Positions 46,179-58,162 are shown, numbered from the stretch's first letter. The stretch is DNA of 64,000 nucleotides from Schistosoma mansoni (GCF_000237925.1 NW_017386028.1:124001-188000), one strand, 5' to 3'. Notes: generated by a model from the sequence alone, not told the origin. Translations and numbers: made by a program.

Positions 46179-46548
46179 AAATAATCATATGCTCACTAGT
46201 GACTTCGAGAAGTATATCTAGGAGCTCTAGTGAGAAGCAGTGACCAGTGGAGTTCAAAACAACGTCTGTTGTGAGATAGGAACTCACTGAAGACAATTGG
46301 TGAGTGGTTGCTCAACTTCGTGGATCAGTTGAAGTTAGACATTAACATCGTAGGATGCCGGCCGGCTCTGTGGTCTATCGGTTAAGGGCTTCGGCTCGAG
46401 ACTGGTAGGTGCTGGGTTCGAATCTCGCGAGGGCGGGTTCGTGGATGCGCACTGCTGAGGAGTCCCCTAATAGGACGAAGCGGCCGTCCAGTGTTTCCAA
46501 GTTTTCTATGGTGGTCTAGCTTCAATTGACTCACGCTTTCAACTATGA
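46179..46548 (+). repeat. Hammerhead SINE, long-form copy
   Basis: The most complete plus-strand copy. It has a 5' segment (about 46185-46345), then GGATGCCGGCCGGCTCTGTG with A-box-like TGTGGTCTATCGG, B box GGGTTCGAATCTC (46415-46427), the hammerhead (46449-46494) and a 3' part to about 46548. The A and B boxes indicate transcription by RNA polymerase III, and its mobilisation would depend on a LINE. It lies head to head with the minus-strand copy at 45908-46178. Confidence 0.85.
46449..46494 (+). ncRNA. Hammerhead ribozyme (type I) in SINE
   Basis: Stem I GCACTG (46449-46454) pairs with CAGTGT (46489-46494, last pair wobble). The core CTGAGGA (46455-46461) is followed by stem II GTCC/GGAC, GAAG (46477-46480), the short stem III CGGCCG, and the cleavage site after GTC at 46488. 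Apart from A-to-G at the end of the GAAA element, all consensus positions are present. Minimal stem III hammerheads usually work best as dimers. Confidence 0.82.
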
Positions 46549-47722
46549 TACATACATTTTTGTTTATTAGACATACTGTACATCCGATAAAATTAAGGTT
46601 GACAGAGCAGATGTTGACTCATTATCCTACTGGTTGAAGGTAGAATGTTCGAACAACTCGCTAATTAATTGGTACATTTTCAGTTACACGAGCGAATTTC
46701 CAAAATTTATCATTAGAAAATAAGAAAATTAATATGGTAACGAAAGTAACGTCACTGTTATTGAAGAGGAGCTTAGATCCAGTCGGCCATGTTGCGAAAA
46801 CAATCGGATTATAAAGATTAGAGAACTGCCTATCCAGATATTACCTGACTGTAATAAGTGTTTATTTGTACAGTATTATTATGACTCAACAATTAACAAC
46901 GAAAAAAGAATTAATCTCGAAGTACCTTTAATTGCTGATACAGACCCTCCCTCGTATATGTACCGAGTCAACACTTGTGGAACGGAAGAAAGAAAATAAT
47001 TTATGTTTTCAGGTAGTTCTACAAAAAACTTAATGTTTGGAAGTACCACCAATTTACAATATCATGAATTAGAAATCAGTCTTAATAATTTTTAGTCTTT
47101 TAAAGGAAAATATTTCACTGCATTAACATTAACAGATTGCTAATACCACCTTTGAAGTACACTTATGATGGATACGATATAATAGCAATATTTAATCTAT
47201 AATTAAAGTTTAGTAATAAACACTCAAATCATGATGTTTAGTATACTTACATGGTTTTTATTTGAATTTTTAACAGGTGAAAGTACACAAGCTGAAATGC
47301 TGCACTGTGATTGGTTGGATTATTGTATAAGCTTTAGTAGTCATGTGACCATAGCTAATTCTTATTGGATAAGAATGGATAATGAATTTTAAATATCAAG
47401 TCGAATTCTTGCTATTTTAATATTGAAAAAAGATTACTGAAACATTAGAAAAAACAAATAATAAACAGAATAATACATGAATGATTTGCGACAAACAGTT
47501 GATTTGAATTTGTTAATAAATATATAATGTAATGTAACGTAATGAGAATGGTCATTACCAATAATAATGTGCTTATTTACCAAATTTAATGATTATTTGC
47601 TATTACTAGCGTCATTAATTTAAGACGAAATACTGCAAACTACAAATTACCTGTTTTTTCTTCTTACAAATACATTCAAGACAAGGAAAATAGATAAAAT
47701 CAATAATTAAGAAGACTACAGA
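46549..47722. other. Intergenic spacer, possible divergent promoter region
   Basis: No exon is convincingly recognised. The stretch lies between a minus-strand gene tail and a plus-strand first-exon candidate. The sequence around 46730-46850 is slightly GC-richer and may hold 5' ends, but no start could be fixed. Confidence 0.35.
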
Positions 47723-47989
47723 ATGAAATTGAAAAGTCCTTCAACAAGTTACATCTCCACTGATCCAGTAGTTTTAGAGACATTGAAAAAAGCACAAGAA
47801 TTACAATTGGAAATGAATTCAAAAAAATATACTAGTCATTCGAATAAATTAACCTTTTCAACAAACAAACACTCTAGTAGTATACCACCACCAACAAGAA
47901 AATATTCTTTGTCAATACCATCAAAGTTGAGTGATACAACAGGTCAAAATATTTCAAAAAATTTGGATACATCACAAAATTACCAACAA
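47723..47989 (+). CDS. Candidate first coding exon, unrecognised protein
   Basis: An ATG-initiated frame of exactly 89 codons runs into a good donor (CAACAA followed by GTAGGT at 47990), phase 0. An in-frame TAA lies closely upstream, so the ATG is a plausible start. The peptide is Ser/Lys/Thr-rich with a short helical, coiled-coil-like part, LETLKKAQELQLEMNSKK, and a low-complexity part (HSSSIPPPTRKYSLS). Codon composition differs from the surrounding AT-rich noise. The rest of the gene would lie in the following 16 kb or beyond the window; no partner exon was recognised. Confidence 0.45.
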
Positions 47990-50282
47990 GTAGGTGGTTT
48001 TATATTTTCGTTTTTTTTATCTCTTTTATATCCTAATTTCACATTCCGCCTAGCAAATTATTATTTTTACTCATTGTCGTTTTGGAATGTTAATTTTTCA
48101 AGGTAGATTTTATGAAAAGTTTTTGTTGTTTACAGCTCTACACGTTGATATTATGTTTGTTACAGTCACTGGTGTGCTAGATCTTCAAACTCCAGGTTGT
48201 TCCTATGCTACATGAATGTGTATTGTCCAATTCTATGAGTACTATTCTCATATTTGAATTATTGATAAATATAAAGTTGGATTTTTTACTGTCGAGTTAG
48301 TCACTGAACCATAATCTATGTCAAGTTTCAGTCCTTTTGTAAACAATTGGACACACACAAATACACTCAAGAATCATTTATGATTTCAACTCATTCTTAG
48401 TATTGTTAAGTAATCTGATTTACGACGTATAGTCAACTGACTTATCAAAATATCTTTTTTCATCCATTATACAGAATTTGCTTGATACAAATGCGTGACA
48501 GAGAATTCTCCCTACAAAACAAAATGATGATTAGATGAAGGAATAATCGATAGGAAATACGAAAAAAATGGTAATAAGCAATATTAGTGGATACAGTTGT
48601 AATATGAATGAAATCATCAAAAATTTCCGTCATTTTCAGCTCCTAAATTTTATTTATTGAAAGCCACAAAAGCAAAAGACAATAGGTTTGTCATTGATTT
48701 GTATTATAAGTAATGACTAGGACAGTTTTATACACTACAGTTACATGACTTATAAGATTTAATCCATAAAATAGCGTGCAAACAGATATTAACCCAATAA
48801 GTTAACCTTCAGTTTTTCATTAATACGTCATAAACTAACTGTTTTCCCACTAGTTTCCGAAACTCAGTATCACGTACTCAGCATTACCACTGTTTACAAT
48901 TCATCCCTCGAATATTGATTAATTTTGGCTCATTAACGAAGTGTAGATTTATGTACTCAGGTTTCATCTGCTTTTTGTGAACACGATACTAAGTGGTTAT
49001 TTGGAACGAATTATGTTCATCTGAGTTTGAAGTTATGGATCGTTCTGAGCTTTGAGAAACCAGCTCTCTTAAACATTGGGAGAAATCAGTCACACATAAA
49101 AGTTGTTCATCCAATTTTTATGATCAAAATTAAATTACGCAAGACAGAAGGCGGTTTAGATTCGTATGAGTCATTCTAGCTGTCACCATACTTAGATTGG
49201 TTTCGTATTTCACACCGCAATCAGCACCCACACAAATGACAACATACTCAAACTTTCCGACCAGATTGATTTCATTTTCTCCTACGTTTTCAGTTAGTTC
49301 TCTATTTCTGGAGAGTACCTGGGTGATTTATCCGGACAGAACATCTTGTAAAATTTTATGGTTTGAAACTCCCTTTAGGCTTTCGTTACGTTAGATCGAT
49401 TAGTGTTCGCCAACCATGAATTACAGGGCGATACAATTGAAGTTTCTGGATCAATAAACCAACTGAAACGTTTTCGAAGTGCTCAAGTTGTTTTGATGAT
49501 CGCCAGTTAATATCTTATGAACTTCATAGATTGGTTATCCGATAATAGGTTTACTACTGGTAACGGATCAGATGAGGTTAAACAGCTTCTGATGGTTATT
49601 ATATGAAGCTTCTATTCTTATCTCATCAGATAATTCTAACGATTAACCTTTAGACCCCTGAGACGGCATCCAACCAATCAAACTGATTCGCAGTTGTTTC
49701 TACTATCCATTGGACTGATTAATTTATCAAAATCCCTTGGTTCGGCATCAAGTATATCACTGATTGTAGTATTGACTAGGTGTTTGTAAACTATGGTAAA
49801 CTTTAATAAGATAATTTCTTGGCAACTAAGGAATCATTCATCCATGAAAAAAGAATATTCATATGAATCGTACAATATGAATAATTTATTAATTGTTCAA
49901 CCAATACAATGTGAGCGAGAATGTGTGAAATAGTTGGTTGCATGACTGGTAATGACAAATGATCAGAAGGAAATGTAAATGGATGAATGTTAATACTATT
50001 CGGTTGTTGAATTATTTACTTATTCATTTAGTGCCAATATACCGTGAAATGGGTTGTGATCTTATCACAATCTATGAACTATTGAAGCCATGTGATTCTA
50101 AGGTCATCCAGCTGATAAATACCATGTAAATTCCTTTAGTTATGAACTCTGTCGATGTTCTAATTTATCATTCTTATCTGAATTTCTTCGTGAATGATAT
50201 TAAAGGATGATTAAAATTGAATGTAAACAATGAGGAATAAGATCCAGATTGCTAATTCGTTTATCTAATAATTAATTATTAT
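47990..50282. other. AT-rich spacer, possibly intron
   Basis: No gene is recognised. A degraded minus-strand piece of the hammerhead SINE head (ACCTTTAGACCCCTGAGACG, then GCATCCAAC) lies at about 49650-49675. Confidence 0.45.
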
Positions 50283-52335
50283 GTGCTTCCCCTAAGATGT
50301 CGAGGTCTTCATAATCCAGTCAACCATCAGAAGAAAGGGGGGAGAGTAAGTAGTATTGTATGATCCCGGACCTTACTTGGAATGCGTCTGTCAGCTGTCC
50401 TCCATTCACGAATTTGCAGTGTAATCCATCGTACGAATTCTGTATGATATTGACGACTTTCACAGGTGCACCATAGTGTCGAAGAAGGTTCCACATGATT
50501 GTCCTATCCACGCTGTGATTTATAGTGACAAGTTCCACTCAAGTGATTGTTCGACGATGATCCGTAGTGTCGCGATTTGGTCTGTGCACGACCAATCCTT
50601 ATGGAATCCAGCTTGTTGATCTGGAAGTTGGGCGTCCACTGAATCTTTCATCCGGTTCAGTAACATTCTTTTGAAAACTTTTCTTCTTATCAATGGTAGT
50701 TATACATTTGCTCAGATCTCCCTTCTTTGGTACCTTGATGAGGTATGCTTCTTCCTAGTCTGTCTGTAGTACTTCTTCTTCCTCCCAAATCTTCCTGAAT
50801 AGGACGTGGAGCGCATTTACAATTACTTCTGTGTCTGACTCTAGCGCTTCAGGCGGTATGTTGTCAGGTCATACTGCTTTCCGACTCTTTATTTGTCTGA
50901 TGATCATGGTGGATTCTTCGACCGGTGGTGGAGTGACAACTATAGGAAGGTGTGTGTATTGCTTCGACAGGCGGTGGGTTCAGTGAAGCTAGTCTATTCA
51001 AGAGTTCTTCATAGCATTCTGCCTAACTGTTTCAATGTTTTTGAATATCAGTGGTTGTCTTGCCTTCTTTGTCCTTGACCGATCTCTCTCGTTTACTATA
51101 TTTCTCTGCTAGTTTCTTCGTTGTATCCTATAGCTGTCTCATATTTCCTTCTGTTGTAGCTTTTCCGCTGTCGCTGACAGGTATTCCTCACATTTTCTCT
51201 TGTCAACTCTAATACTCTTGTTCAATTGCTTGTTTGCTCCGGTGTATTCAGCTTGTGCCTTGACTTTCTCTGCTCTTGTTCGACTGTTGTTAATTGCTGT
51301 CTTCTTGTTCTTCCTTTATTTAGTCTTGTCCACGGTTTCCGTAGAGATCCATTCCTTATGATGATGCTTGTTGCGGCCCAGAACCTCCTGACACGTTGAA
51401 GTTAATGCTTCCTTGATCCCTTTTTAGTTGTCCTCCATCGTAGTTTCTTCTTTCATCGGATCGTGTAAGGCTTGGAAGCTGTTGTTGAGAGTTATCTTGG
51501 ATTCGTTGAGTTTGTTAGTATTTCGTAGGGAGGCTGTAAACAATCTGTTCAATGCACATGAGTTTGCAAATATCTCCATTCTCGTTTTTATCACCCATTC
51601 CATGTCGTCTCATGGTATCTTCATGTTCGGTGTTGTTCATTCCCACTTTGGCGTTAAGGTCTTCCATCAGAATGGTGAGGTCGTTTCATGGGCACTTTGC
51701 TATGATTGATTGTATCTTCTCATGGGATTGATCCTCATTGTCGTCGTTGCTATGATTGGTGGGTGCATAACACTGGATAACATTCATTGTGATCCCCTCC
51801 TTCTTTGTTTGTAATGGTGTTTTGATTATTGTGGATGCATGGGATTCCCATGCTATAAGTGCATTTCGTGCTTGTTTGGACAGCACCATAGCAACTTCGG
51901 AGTACAGTAGCATCTTTTCCGTATCTAGCCTTTGCTGTTCATCTTGGGTCGAATGGGTTTCACTGATTCCGAGAACCGCCAGGTTGTATCTCTTCATTTC
52001 CCTTGCTATTTGGCTGGTCTTTTTGATTTCCCACATTGTCCGATAATTCCATATACTTATATTAATAGTTGCCTTATTTGTTAGGATGGGTAACGGCTTC
52101 GTGACTTCTGAAGTATCTCGGCTTCACCATGAGGTGTCATAATTCTTCTGATTGAAGATCTTTCAACTTCCAATGCAGAGTTTTGATGGATTAAATTGTT
52201 TATTATGGTTAGCGTTTTTTGCAGCAAGGTTATTTTCTACGAGATATGTTCGCTAACCACATGTGCAACTCTCCTCCTTTGGGTGGGCTTGAGAACGGCA
52301 GTAACTCTAGAAGAGCTACAGGTGGAGTTGGGTCA
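50283..52335 (-). mobile_element. LINE family B, minus strand, 3'-truncated in RT
   Basis: From 52335 downwards on the minus strand: the 5' leader shared with 32640-32765; endonuclease (51440-52040: LAVLGISETHSTQDEQ, QCYAPTNHSNDD) with an internal deletion relative to the 31553-32765 copy; a linker region (about 50780-51400); and RT ending around 50320 with NHSVDRTIMWNLLRHYGAP and FQVRSGI. Many frame breaks are present. It stops in mid-RT at 50283, at a point also present in the 20308-21375 fragment (21136). Loss of the 3' side is unusual for a LINE and suggests a deletion or recombination after insertion. Confidence 0.82.
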
Positions 52336-53877
52336 CAAACTAGTAACTTGAAATTTGATATTGCTACTCCGACCAAGAACTACATTTAAATCCATCTTCA
52401 ATTGATATTCTAGCGTAGGAGTCAAGGTAATTTTTTAGATGTTTACTGACATAAGTCCTATTCATTAACCAATGAGATGAACAATAAATGATTACAAGGT
52501 CAGGTCAACAAAATAGCCAATACAATAGTGGATAAAGGCATTAATATCAGATCCATCATCAACGACCAATCAACGTCCCAGATTACTAGCTGAATCAATT
52601 AAGGAACATATGGAAAAAATCTTAATAGGCCACACGCTTTTTTCTAACGTTTATACTGGTAATTATCACTTCGGAAGGCAATGGAAGATTTATAGATCAA
52701 TAATAGAACTTAGCAAATATAATATTCACCAAATGTAAGTATATACTTAGCGATAAAATTTAATCATATCCCTTACATTTTTATTAAGATGGATTTTTTT
52801 AGGCGTTTACTAAACTGCTTTCAATAATAAAACAAAATAGCAACTCCATTGAACGTTTGATTCTAATACTCGATGTTTTATAATAATGTTAAATTTATTT
52901 TTCGTTTATTTTAATCACCTTCAAAGCTTGGCTTTATACAACAAGAACATGTTTCAATATATGACTATTTTTAAAAAAAACTTTCTAGAAATATGAAAAA
53001 AAGTTGATTGTTGAGGGACTATTGGTGAACTATTTTTAAATATTTAGAAATAATTTGACAGTTTCTAACATTTTACTACAATTCCACGCTAATTAATACA
53101 AGATGTAAGATACATTTCAGGCTGACTTGTACTACCGCTAAATACTAATTTTAATGTAAGATATTATTAAATCTGGAATTTCTCATTGGTATCCTGTGTG
53201 GAGATCAACTTTTTTAAAATGTAATTCACTTATCAGGTACGTAGCTGTTTACTGAGTCTTAAGTGATATTATCATCCAGTGTGAAAAACATTGATACTAT
53301 CCACTTTACCAAAGTAAAGTGAATGGAGTGATGAGAAGTTAAAACTTGTGACTCAGTGTCTTAAAGTCAATTGTTCTATACAATGAGTCACTAATGAACG
53401 TAAAAACTTAAAATTATATCATATCACTTAAACTATATCTAAAGTAGTTATCTTAGTTCCTAATAGTTGACATTGTTAATACTGATCAACTCATAAACTA
53501 ACCGAAATTATCCTTAGATGTTATCTATCTTAATTATCGTCTTAAAACACTAATTATGCCGATAGAAAAGCCGAAATATTTCGATAAAACTTAAACAGTC
53601 TATCATCAAAGTGGGATGTAATGGTTTTCACATTCTTTTAGATTTTCATACTATTTATTCTATAATTAGATTATAATACAGAATATGTTTATTTACATCA
53701 AAATCATAGCATACTTGAGTATCTGTTCTTCCTTTAAGACAGTTTTCATCATAAAATGACATCGGCAATCGAAAAATGACTAAAAATAAGAATACAAAAT
53801 AAACCATGAATGTACGTGGCTGTAGAATACTAAAGTATGATAAAATAGCTTACATTATGAACTGACTTTAATAAGAC
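52336..53877. other. AT-rich intergenic spacer
   Basis: No gene, RNA or recognised repeat was found. Confidence 0.5.
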
Positions 53878-54000
53878 AACTGCTGAAAACCAGGAGGCAC
53901 TAAACAACCATTTCATCTTAGTATGGGACTCTTCACGAGCGCGTATTCACCAACCTACTAAGGATCGAACTCAGGGTCTTCGTTCGAGGTTGAGCAAAAC
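53878..54000 (-). repeat. Degraded hammerhead SINE copy
   Basis: The reverse complement shows GAAGAGTCCCATACTAAGAT, GAAATGGTTGTTTAGTGCCT and CCTGGTTTTCAG, aligned to the hammerhead and downstream part of intact copies. Core and stems are decayed. Confidence 0.6.
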
Positions 54001-54029
54001 TCTATTCCATTCCATTCACATTATCAGAT

Positions 54030-54905
54030 AGATTGTTAATGTCCAGGTTGAGATTCAAACTCAGTACCCATCACTTCAAATGCATATTTCATTGAGGTAG
54101 TGAGTCACAATAACCACATAACTTGTTCAATAGATGTGATAGTATTATTTGTAAGGGTCTGTAGTTTACCGATGATGATATTCAGGACTGTTCTTAAGCA
54201 TTTTACAACGATAGAAATTGAGAAACTTGGTGATACTTTAAGTTTCCGAGTTTCGGGTATACTTTTCCACTATTACGACATTGTGAATAGGTGTATTTCA
54301 AACAACAACGGTAATAACGAATAACTTTAAATACTTCCCCAAGCCTAATCGATGAGTTCAAATGTAAGGAAACAAAGGCTTTATACATAAAATTGATATA
54401 TACTGACAAAATATTAAATCAATGTTTTTCTTTTCATTTAAAAACTTATCTTGAAGTAAAAAAATGTCTCCCAGTTAGTCAAAAGAAAATCAGATTTCCA
54501 AAAATCTACTCCATTTCAACGCTAACGTTTTCCCCTCTAATTATTCCCAGGCTGAAGTTATACTCAACGCTTTCAATGTTTGCCAAGTGTAAAGTAGGCA
54601 GCAATTTCAGACATTTTTCTGTCCGTTTTCTGGTTGAGTATCACAAATTAAGGTGTAGTTATCATTGAAGTTTTCGGATGGGTTCAATGAGATGATGCGT
54701 TGATATACTGCGGGTAGTTATATCTTTTACTAAATGTTTGAAGAATGAGTGACAGTGGAGTTCTATATATAAGTTTTGTTGAATTTGGGACTCATCATTT
54801 GAATATATCTTCATCTCAGTACTTATTTTTTTAAATTCTGATTCATTATCCACTAAGGTACTGAGTCATGATAACCAAACAACTTGTTCAACAGATATGA
54901 TATTC
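54030..54905. repeat. Pair of related short repeats
   Basis: Two pieces, about 54070-54140 and 54840-54905, share GAGGTA-TGAGTCA, GATAACCA and AACTTGTTCAA followed by AGAT-TGATA. They probably belong to an old SINE-like family. The sequence between them and on to 55382 holds no recognised gene. Confidence 0.45.
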
Positions 54906-55496
54906 ATCACTGTTTAAAAGGACTGACTGCTTCAAATTATTAACAGACATTACTATTAATTCCTTCTAATTCCTTACTTCATGTATGTCACCTTCAACCT
55001 TCTTACAATAGTATTGTTCAACAGTGTGGTTATCGGTTCTAATTCACTACACACAGCTTCGATAGATATCATTCATATTTACGTTACGTGCATGTACCTT
55101 TTAGTTTATTCTAAAAACATACATGATTGATTTGAAACAGAAGCTTCACCGCTCAGGTTTATATATTAGTACCAATCAATCAACCAATCAGTTAGTCAAT
55201 TGAATGTTCAACTATTGATTTATTATACTTTTTCCTACAATTTTTGTTTTCCACCTTATTTCATCAAGAATAAAACATAAAATTCAGGTTTCCTGTTGTT
55301 TACTACTTCTTAATCATCTGGAAATAATATGTTTTGTTTAAAAGTATTTATTTTTATATATTTCAACGAATATATAATGATAAACATGCCCATGAACTTT
55401 ATATTCAGTTATCCTAAATAAAAATGGGCGTTTTCATTTTGTGATAAAAATAAATAGAATTAAAAAAAAGACTTTAAAAGTAAAGCGAACAGTTGA

Positions 55497-55640
55497 ACTT
55501 ATTATTTTCTGGTTAGCGTTTTTTTAGCGAGTTGGTTTTCTACGGAATGGGGTCGCTAACCCCATGCTCAACCCTCCTCCTTTACCCGGGCTTGGGACCG
55601 GCAGTAACCCCCGGAGGAGCTACAGGCGGAGTTTTGAACT
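55497..55640 (-). repeat. LINE B 5'-end scrap flanked by short direct repeats
   Basis: On the minus strand, the first ~130 bases of LINE B (CTGTAGCTCCTCC, TTACTGCCGGTCCCAAGCCC, GGGGTTAGCGACCCC) stand alone and end after AACGCTAACCAG. TTGAACTTATTATT occurs on both sides (55493-55506 and about 55634-55647), as expected of a target-site duplication. The sequence can form a strong hairpin (CTCCTCC with GGAGGAG). It recurs within the duplicated copy at about 58566-58709. Confidence 0.7.
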
Positions 55641-57083
55641 TATTATTATTACTAGTTTAAGCTATATGGGAAGAGATAATCTCACTTCCACGATTACTGT
55701 ATACATATAATAGGTTACACTGTTCGCTATATATATATAAGGTTAACTGCTGTGTGAAAAATGGGAAAATACATATATTAAAGAGTAGTATAAAACCACC
55801 CACTCTACTACACTCTTCTGATTAGCATTTTGTTTTTGTAAAAGACTATTTAGTTCAATGAATTCATTGTGATATAGGAAAATGGGAATTATAGATCAAA
55901 GATGTAAAAAAAAATTAATTATGAACAAAAATTTAGGTCAATCTTAATTTATTACTGTCGATCACGTTATTTATTCACCCTTATTATTGTTTTTAATATT
56001 TATTTATCAAAAGAGTAAGTTAAATCGATTTTCAAGAGGTTATATCAATGGTTACGGTTGTTATCATGAATAATCTTTGAGAGATAAATTTCTAAAGTAT
56101 AAACATACTCTTGTAAATCAGTGATATGGGAATAAAGTAAAAGAGAAGTAAAAAAAATATCATGGATTGAAAAATAGGCACAACTAAATAGTTGATAAGG
56201 CATTTTGTTTGCTCATTTATCTCTTCTTGGAGAAATTCACTAATGAATATTACTAAAAATAGTAGTTAAGTAATATCCACATCAATCTATAAGGTGTATT
56301 AGCCATATGAGAATGATTAAAACACTATGACTGTATATTATGTCATAAAATGGTGTCCTTTTTTTTACTAGTTTTCTTCATTACAATTTGTTATAAATAA
56401 CTTTTGATGGTTATTTGTAATATTCATTTCGTTTATTTGATTTATGAGCTAGATTACAGTTTCATGAAAGTTGTAAACATAATTTACTTCTTAAAATCAA
56501 TACTTAAAAGTAAATTTTATGAAATTCCAAATAATTAGTTTTGTCATTCTATTTGTTTATCAGTCAAGTTACGGAAGCGACCTTCAAGTGGTATATTTGT
56601 TGAAAGAGGTCACTTTCTATCGATCGGAGTAATAAAAATGATCCTTTTTTTAACCACGACCTTGACTCCATTTGGAATTGACATCCTTATATCTATTCAC
56701 ATAGGTAGATCGACTTAATATTGTTCGGTAGTTATTTGGAAGGGCTAGTAAGAACTAAAGTTGTAATTAAAAAAAGAGTAATAAATAATCAGAGTAGAGA
56801 TTTAACATTCATAAGCTATTCGATCTCTAATGCTTATTTGTATACTATTATTACTTTGGTAGCGAATTTGTTTAGTAACTGTGCGCATAGTATATTTCCA
56901 TGATTAGGTTTTTCAGCTTCAATCATTTCTCGATACTGAAGGATCATCATCCCTTATCAACCATGGGTCACCATCTCATTCTCAAAATGATCGACACTAA
57001 AGGTTGCTAGCTCCTCATGAAAATTTAGAGAAAATATACTCCAAATATAGTTATTATTGAGTATTCGACTATTATTATTTTCA

Positions 57084-57230
57084 GAATGGGGTTTTGTGGA
57101 GATTTTAGTAATTTTATATAGTTGAAATCATGAGACAATTGAAGCTAGACAACCATGGAAAACCCGGAAGCACTGGACGACCATTTCGTCCTATTGTGGG
57201 ACTCCTACAGTGGCAGTGCGCATCCACGAT
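57084..57230 (-). repeat. Hammerhead SINE cut by the gap
   Basis: On the minus strand, the 3' end (CTCCACAAAACCCCATT), GTCTAGCTTCAATTG and the hammerhead region are present up to the gap. The ribozyme core has an inserted base (CTGTAGGA) and is not consensus. Confidence 0.8.
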
Positions 57231-57430
57231 NNNNNNNNNNNNNNNNNNNNNNNNNNNNNNNNNNNNNNNNNNNNNNNNNNNNNNNNNNNNNNNNNNNNNN
57301 NNNNNNNNNNNNNNNNNNNNNNNNNNNNNNNNNNNNNNNNNNNNNNNNNNNNNNNNNNNNNNNNNNNNNNNNNNNNNNNNNNNNNNNNNNNNNNNNNNNN
57401 NNNNNNNNNNNNNNNNNNNNNNNNNNNNNN
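57231..57430. other. Assembly gap (200 N)
   Basis: A second run of exactly 200 N at the end of duplication copy 1. Confidence 0.99.
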
Positions 57431-57779
57431 TGAATCCTATAATTGTTCATTAATGGAAGTTGAAGATTTAACTTACATGACAATGTGTTCTATATTGTGT
57501 GGTTGTTGTTGTTGTGGCGGATTTCCTCTTGAAGGATATTGTTAACAGCTTTTCTGTTTTGCTTAAATAAAATATAGAATAAAGGACTAACCAAATGATG
57601 AATAGGTCACGTTAAATTATAAAACTATAATCCACCCTCCCACCCCCACCCATCACCCCTCGAAAAAAAAATCGACTACTTCGTAAAATTTGTTTCCATA
57701 ACTTTAAAACAAGATTTGTGAAATGATGATAGAGTCAGAGTCATTACTAAAATCAGTGATATCAAATCAGAGATATCAA
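57431..57779. other. Unique island left of the 28S fragment; possible Cys-rich exon
   Basis: A plus-strand frame from ATG at about 57453 reads MEVEDLTYMTMCSILCGCCC then GGFPLEGYC and stops at 57545, followed by AATAAA near 57567. The short Cys cluster looks protein-like and could be a terminal exon whose upstream part is in the gap. No family was recognised. The rest is a C-rich tract (about 57631-57660) and AT-rich sequence. Confidence 0.3.
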
Positions 57780-57824
57780 CTCACTGAAGATATTGGTGAA
57801 ATGGTTGGTCAATTTCGTGGATTG
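57780..57824 (+). repeat. Hammerhead SINE 5'-segment scrap
   Basis: AACTCACTGAAGATATTGG, TGAAATGGTTGGTCAA and TTTCGTGGATTGG match the SINE 5' segment at 46287-46325. It is cut off exactly where the 28S rRNA similarity starts. Confidence 0.7.
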
Positions 57825-58162
57825 GTCTCCGGACAAGCCGATTCCAGGGGGTGGATGCACTCCTAACAAAGAAAAGAGAACTCTTCCCAGAACTCTCGCC
57901 GACGTCTCCGAGGTCGGTTGCGTTACCGCGCTGGGCGCACGCCGAACCAAAGGCCCGACACACACCAATCTCCGTGGACAGGGTCGGGAATATTAACCCG
58001 ATTCCCTTTCGCTACAGGGGGCTGCAATGCAACAGTACTTTGCAGATTACTGAACAAAGCCCGCGAACGGACAATGTCAGGCACCCCGTCTCTGTTCCGA
58101 TTTACCGGATCACTTAGGACCGCCTGACCCATGGTCAACTGCTGTTCCCATGGAACCCTTCT
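57825..58162 (-). rRNA. 28S rRNA gene fragment (minus strand, dispersed copy)
   Basis: The reverse complement reads as the 5' third of a eukaryotic large-subunit rRNA in the right order: AGAAGGGTTCCATGGGAACA, GCAGTTGACCATGGGTCAGG, GCGAAAGGGAATCGGGTTAA, TATTCCCGACCC, GGAGATTGGTG, CGCGGTAACGCAACCGACC, GAGAGTTCTCTTTTCTTTGT and GGAATCGGCTTGTCCGGAG. The conserved blocks are almost unaltered, so the insertion is recent or the assembly joined rDNA here. It is isolated: no further rRNA sequence flanks it on either side, so it is a fragment, not a functional gene. A base differs in the normally invariant CCATGTGAACAGCAG block (CCATGGGAACAGCAG). Confidence 0.88.

Larger units (their letters stand above)
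55383..57230 (+). repeat. Direct duplication, copy 1
   Basis: These 1848 bases recur at 58452-60298 with a constant offset of 3069 and almost no differences (one extra base in CTACAG versus CTCAG near 57207 and two substitutions near 57165). Copy 1 ends at an assembly gap. It contains a LINE B 5' scrap, AT-rich sequence and the start of a minus-strand hammerhead SINE; there is no gene. Confidence 0.92.
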
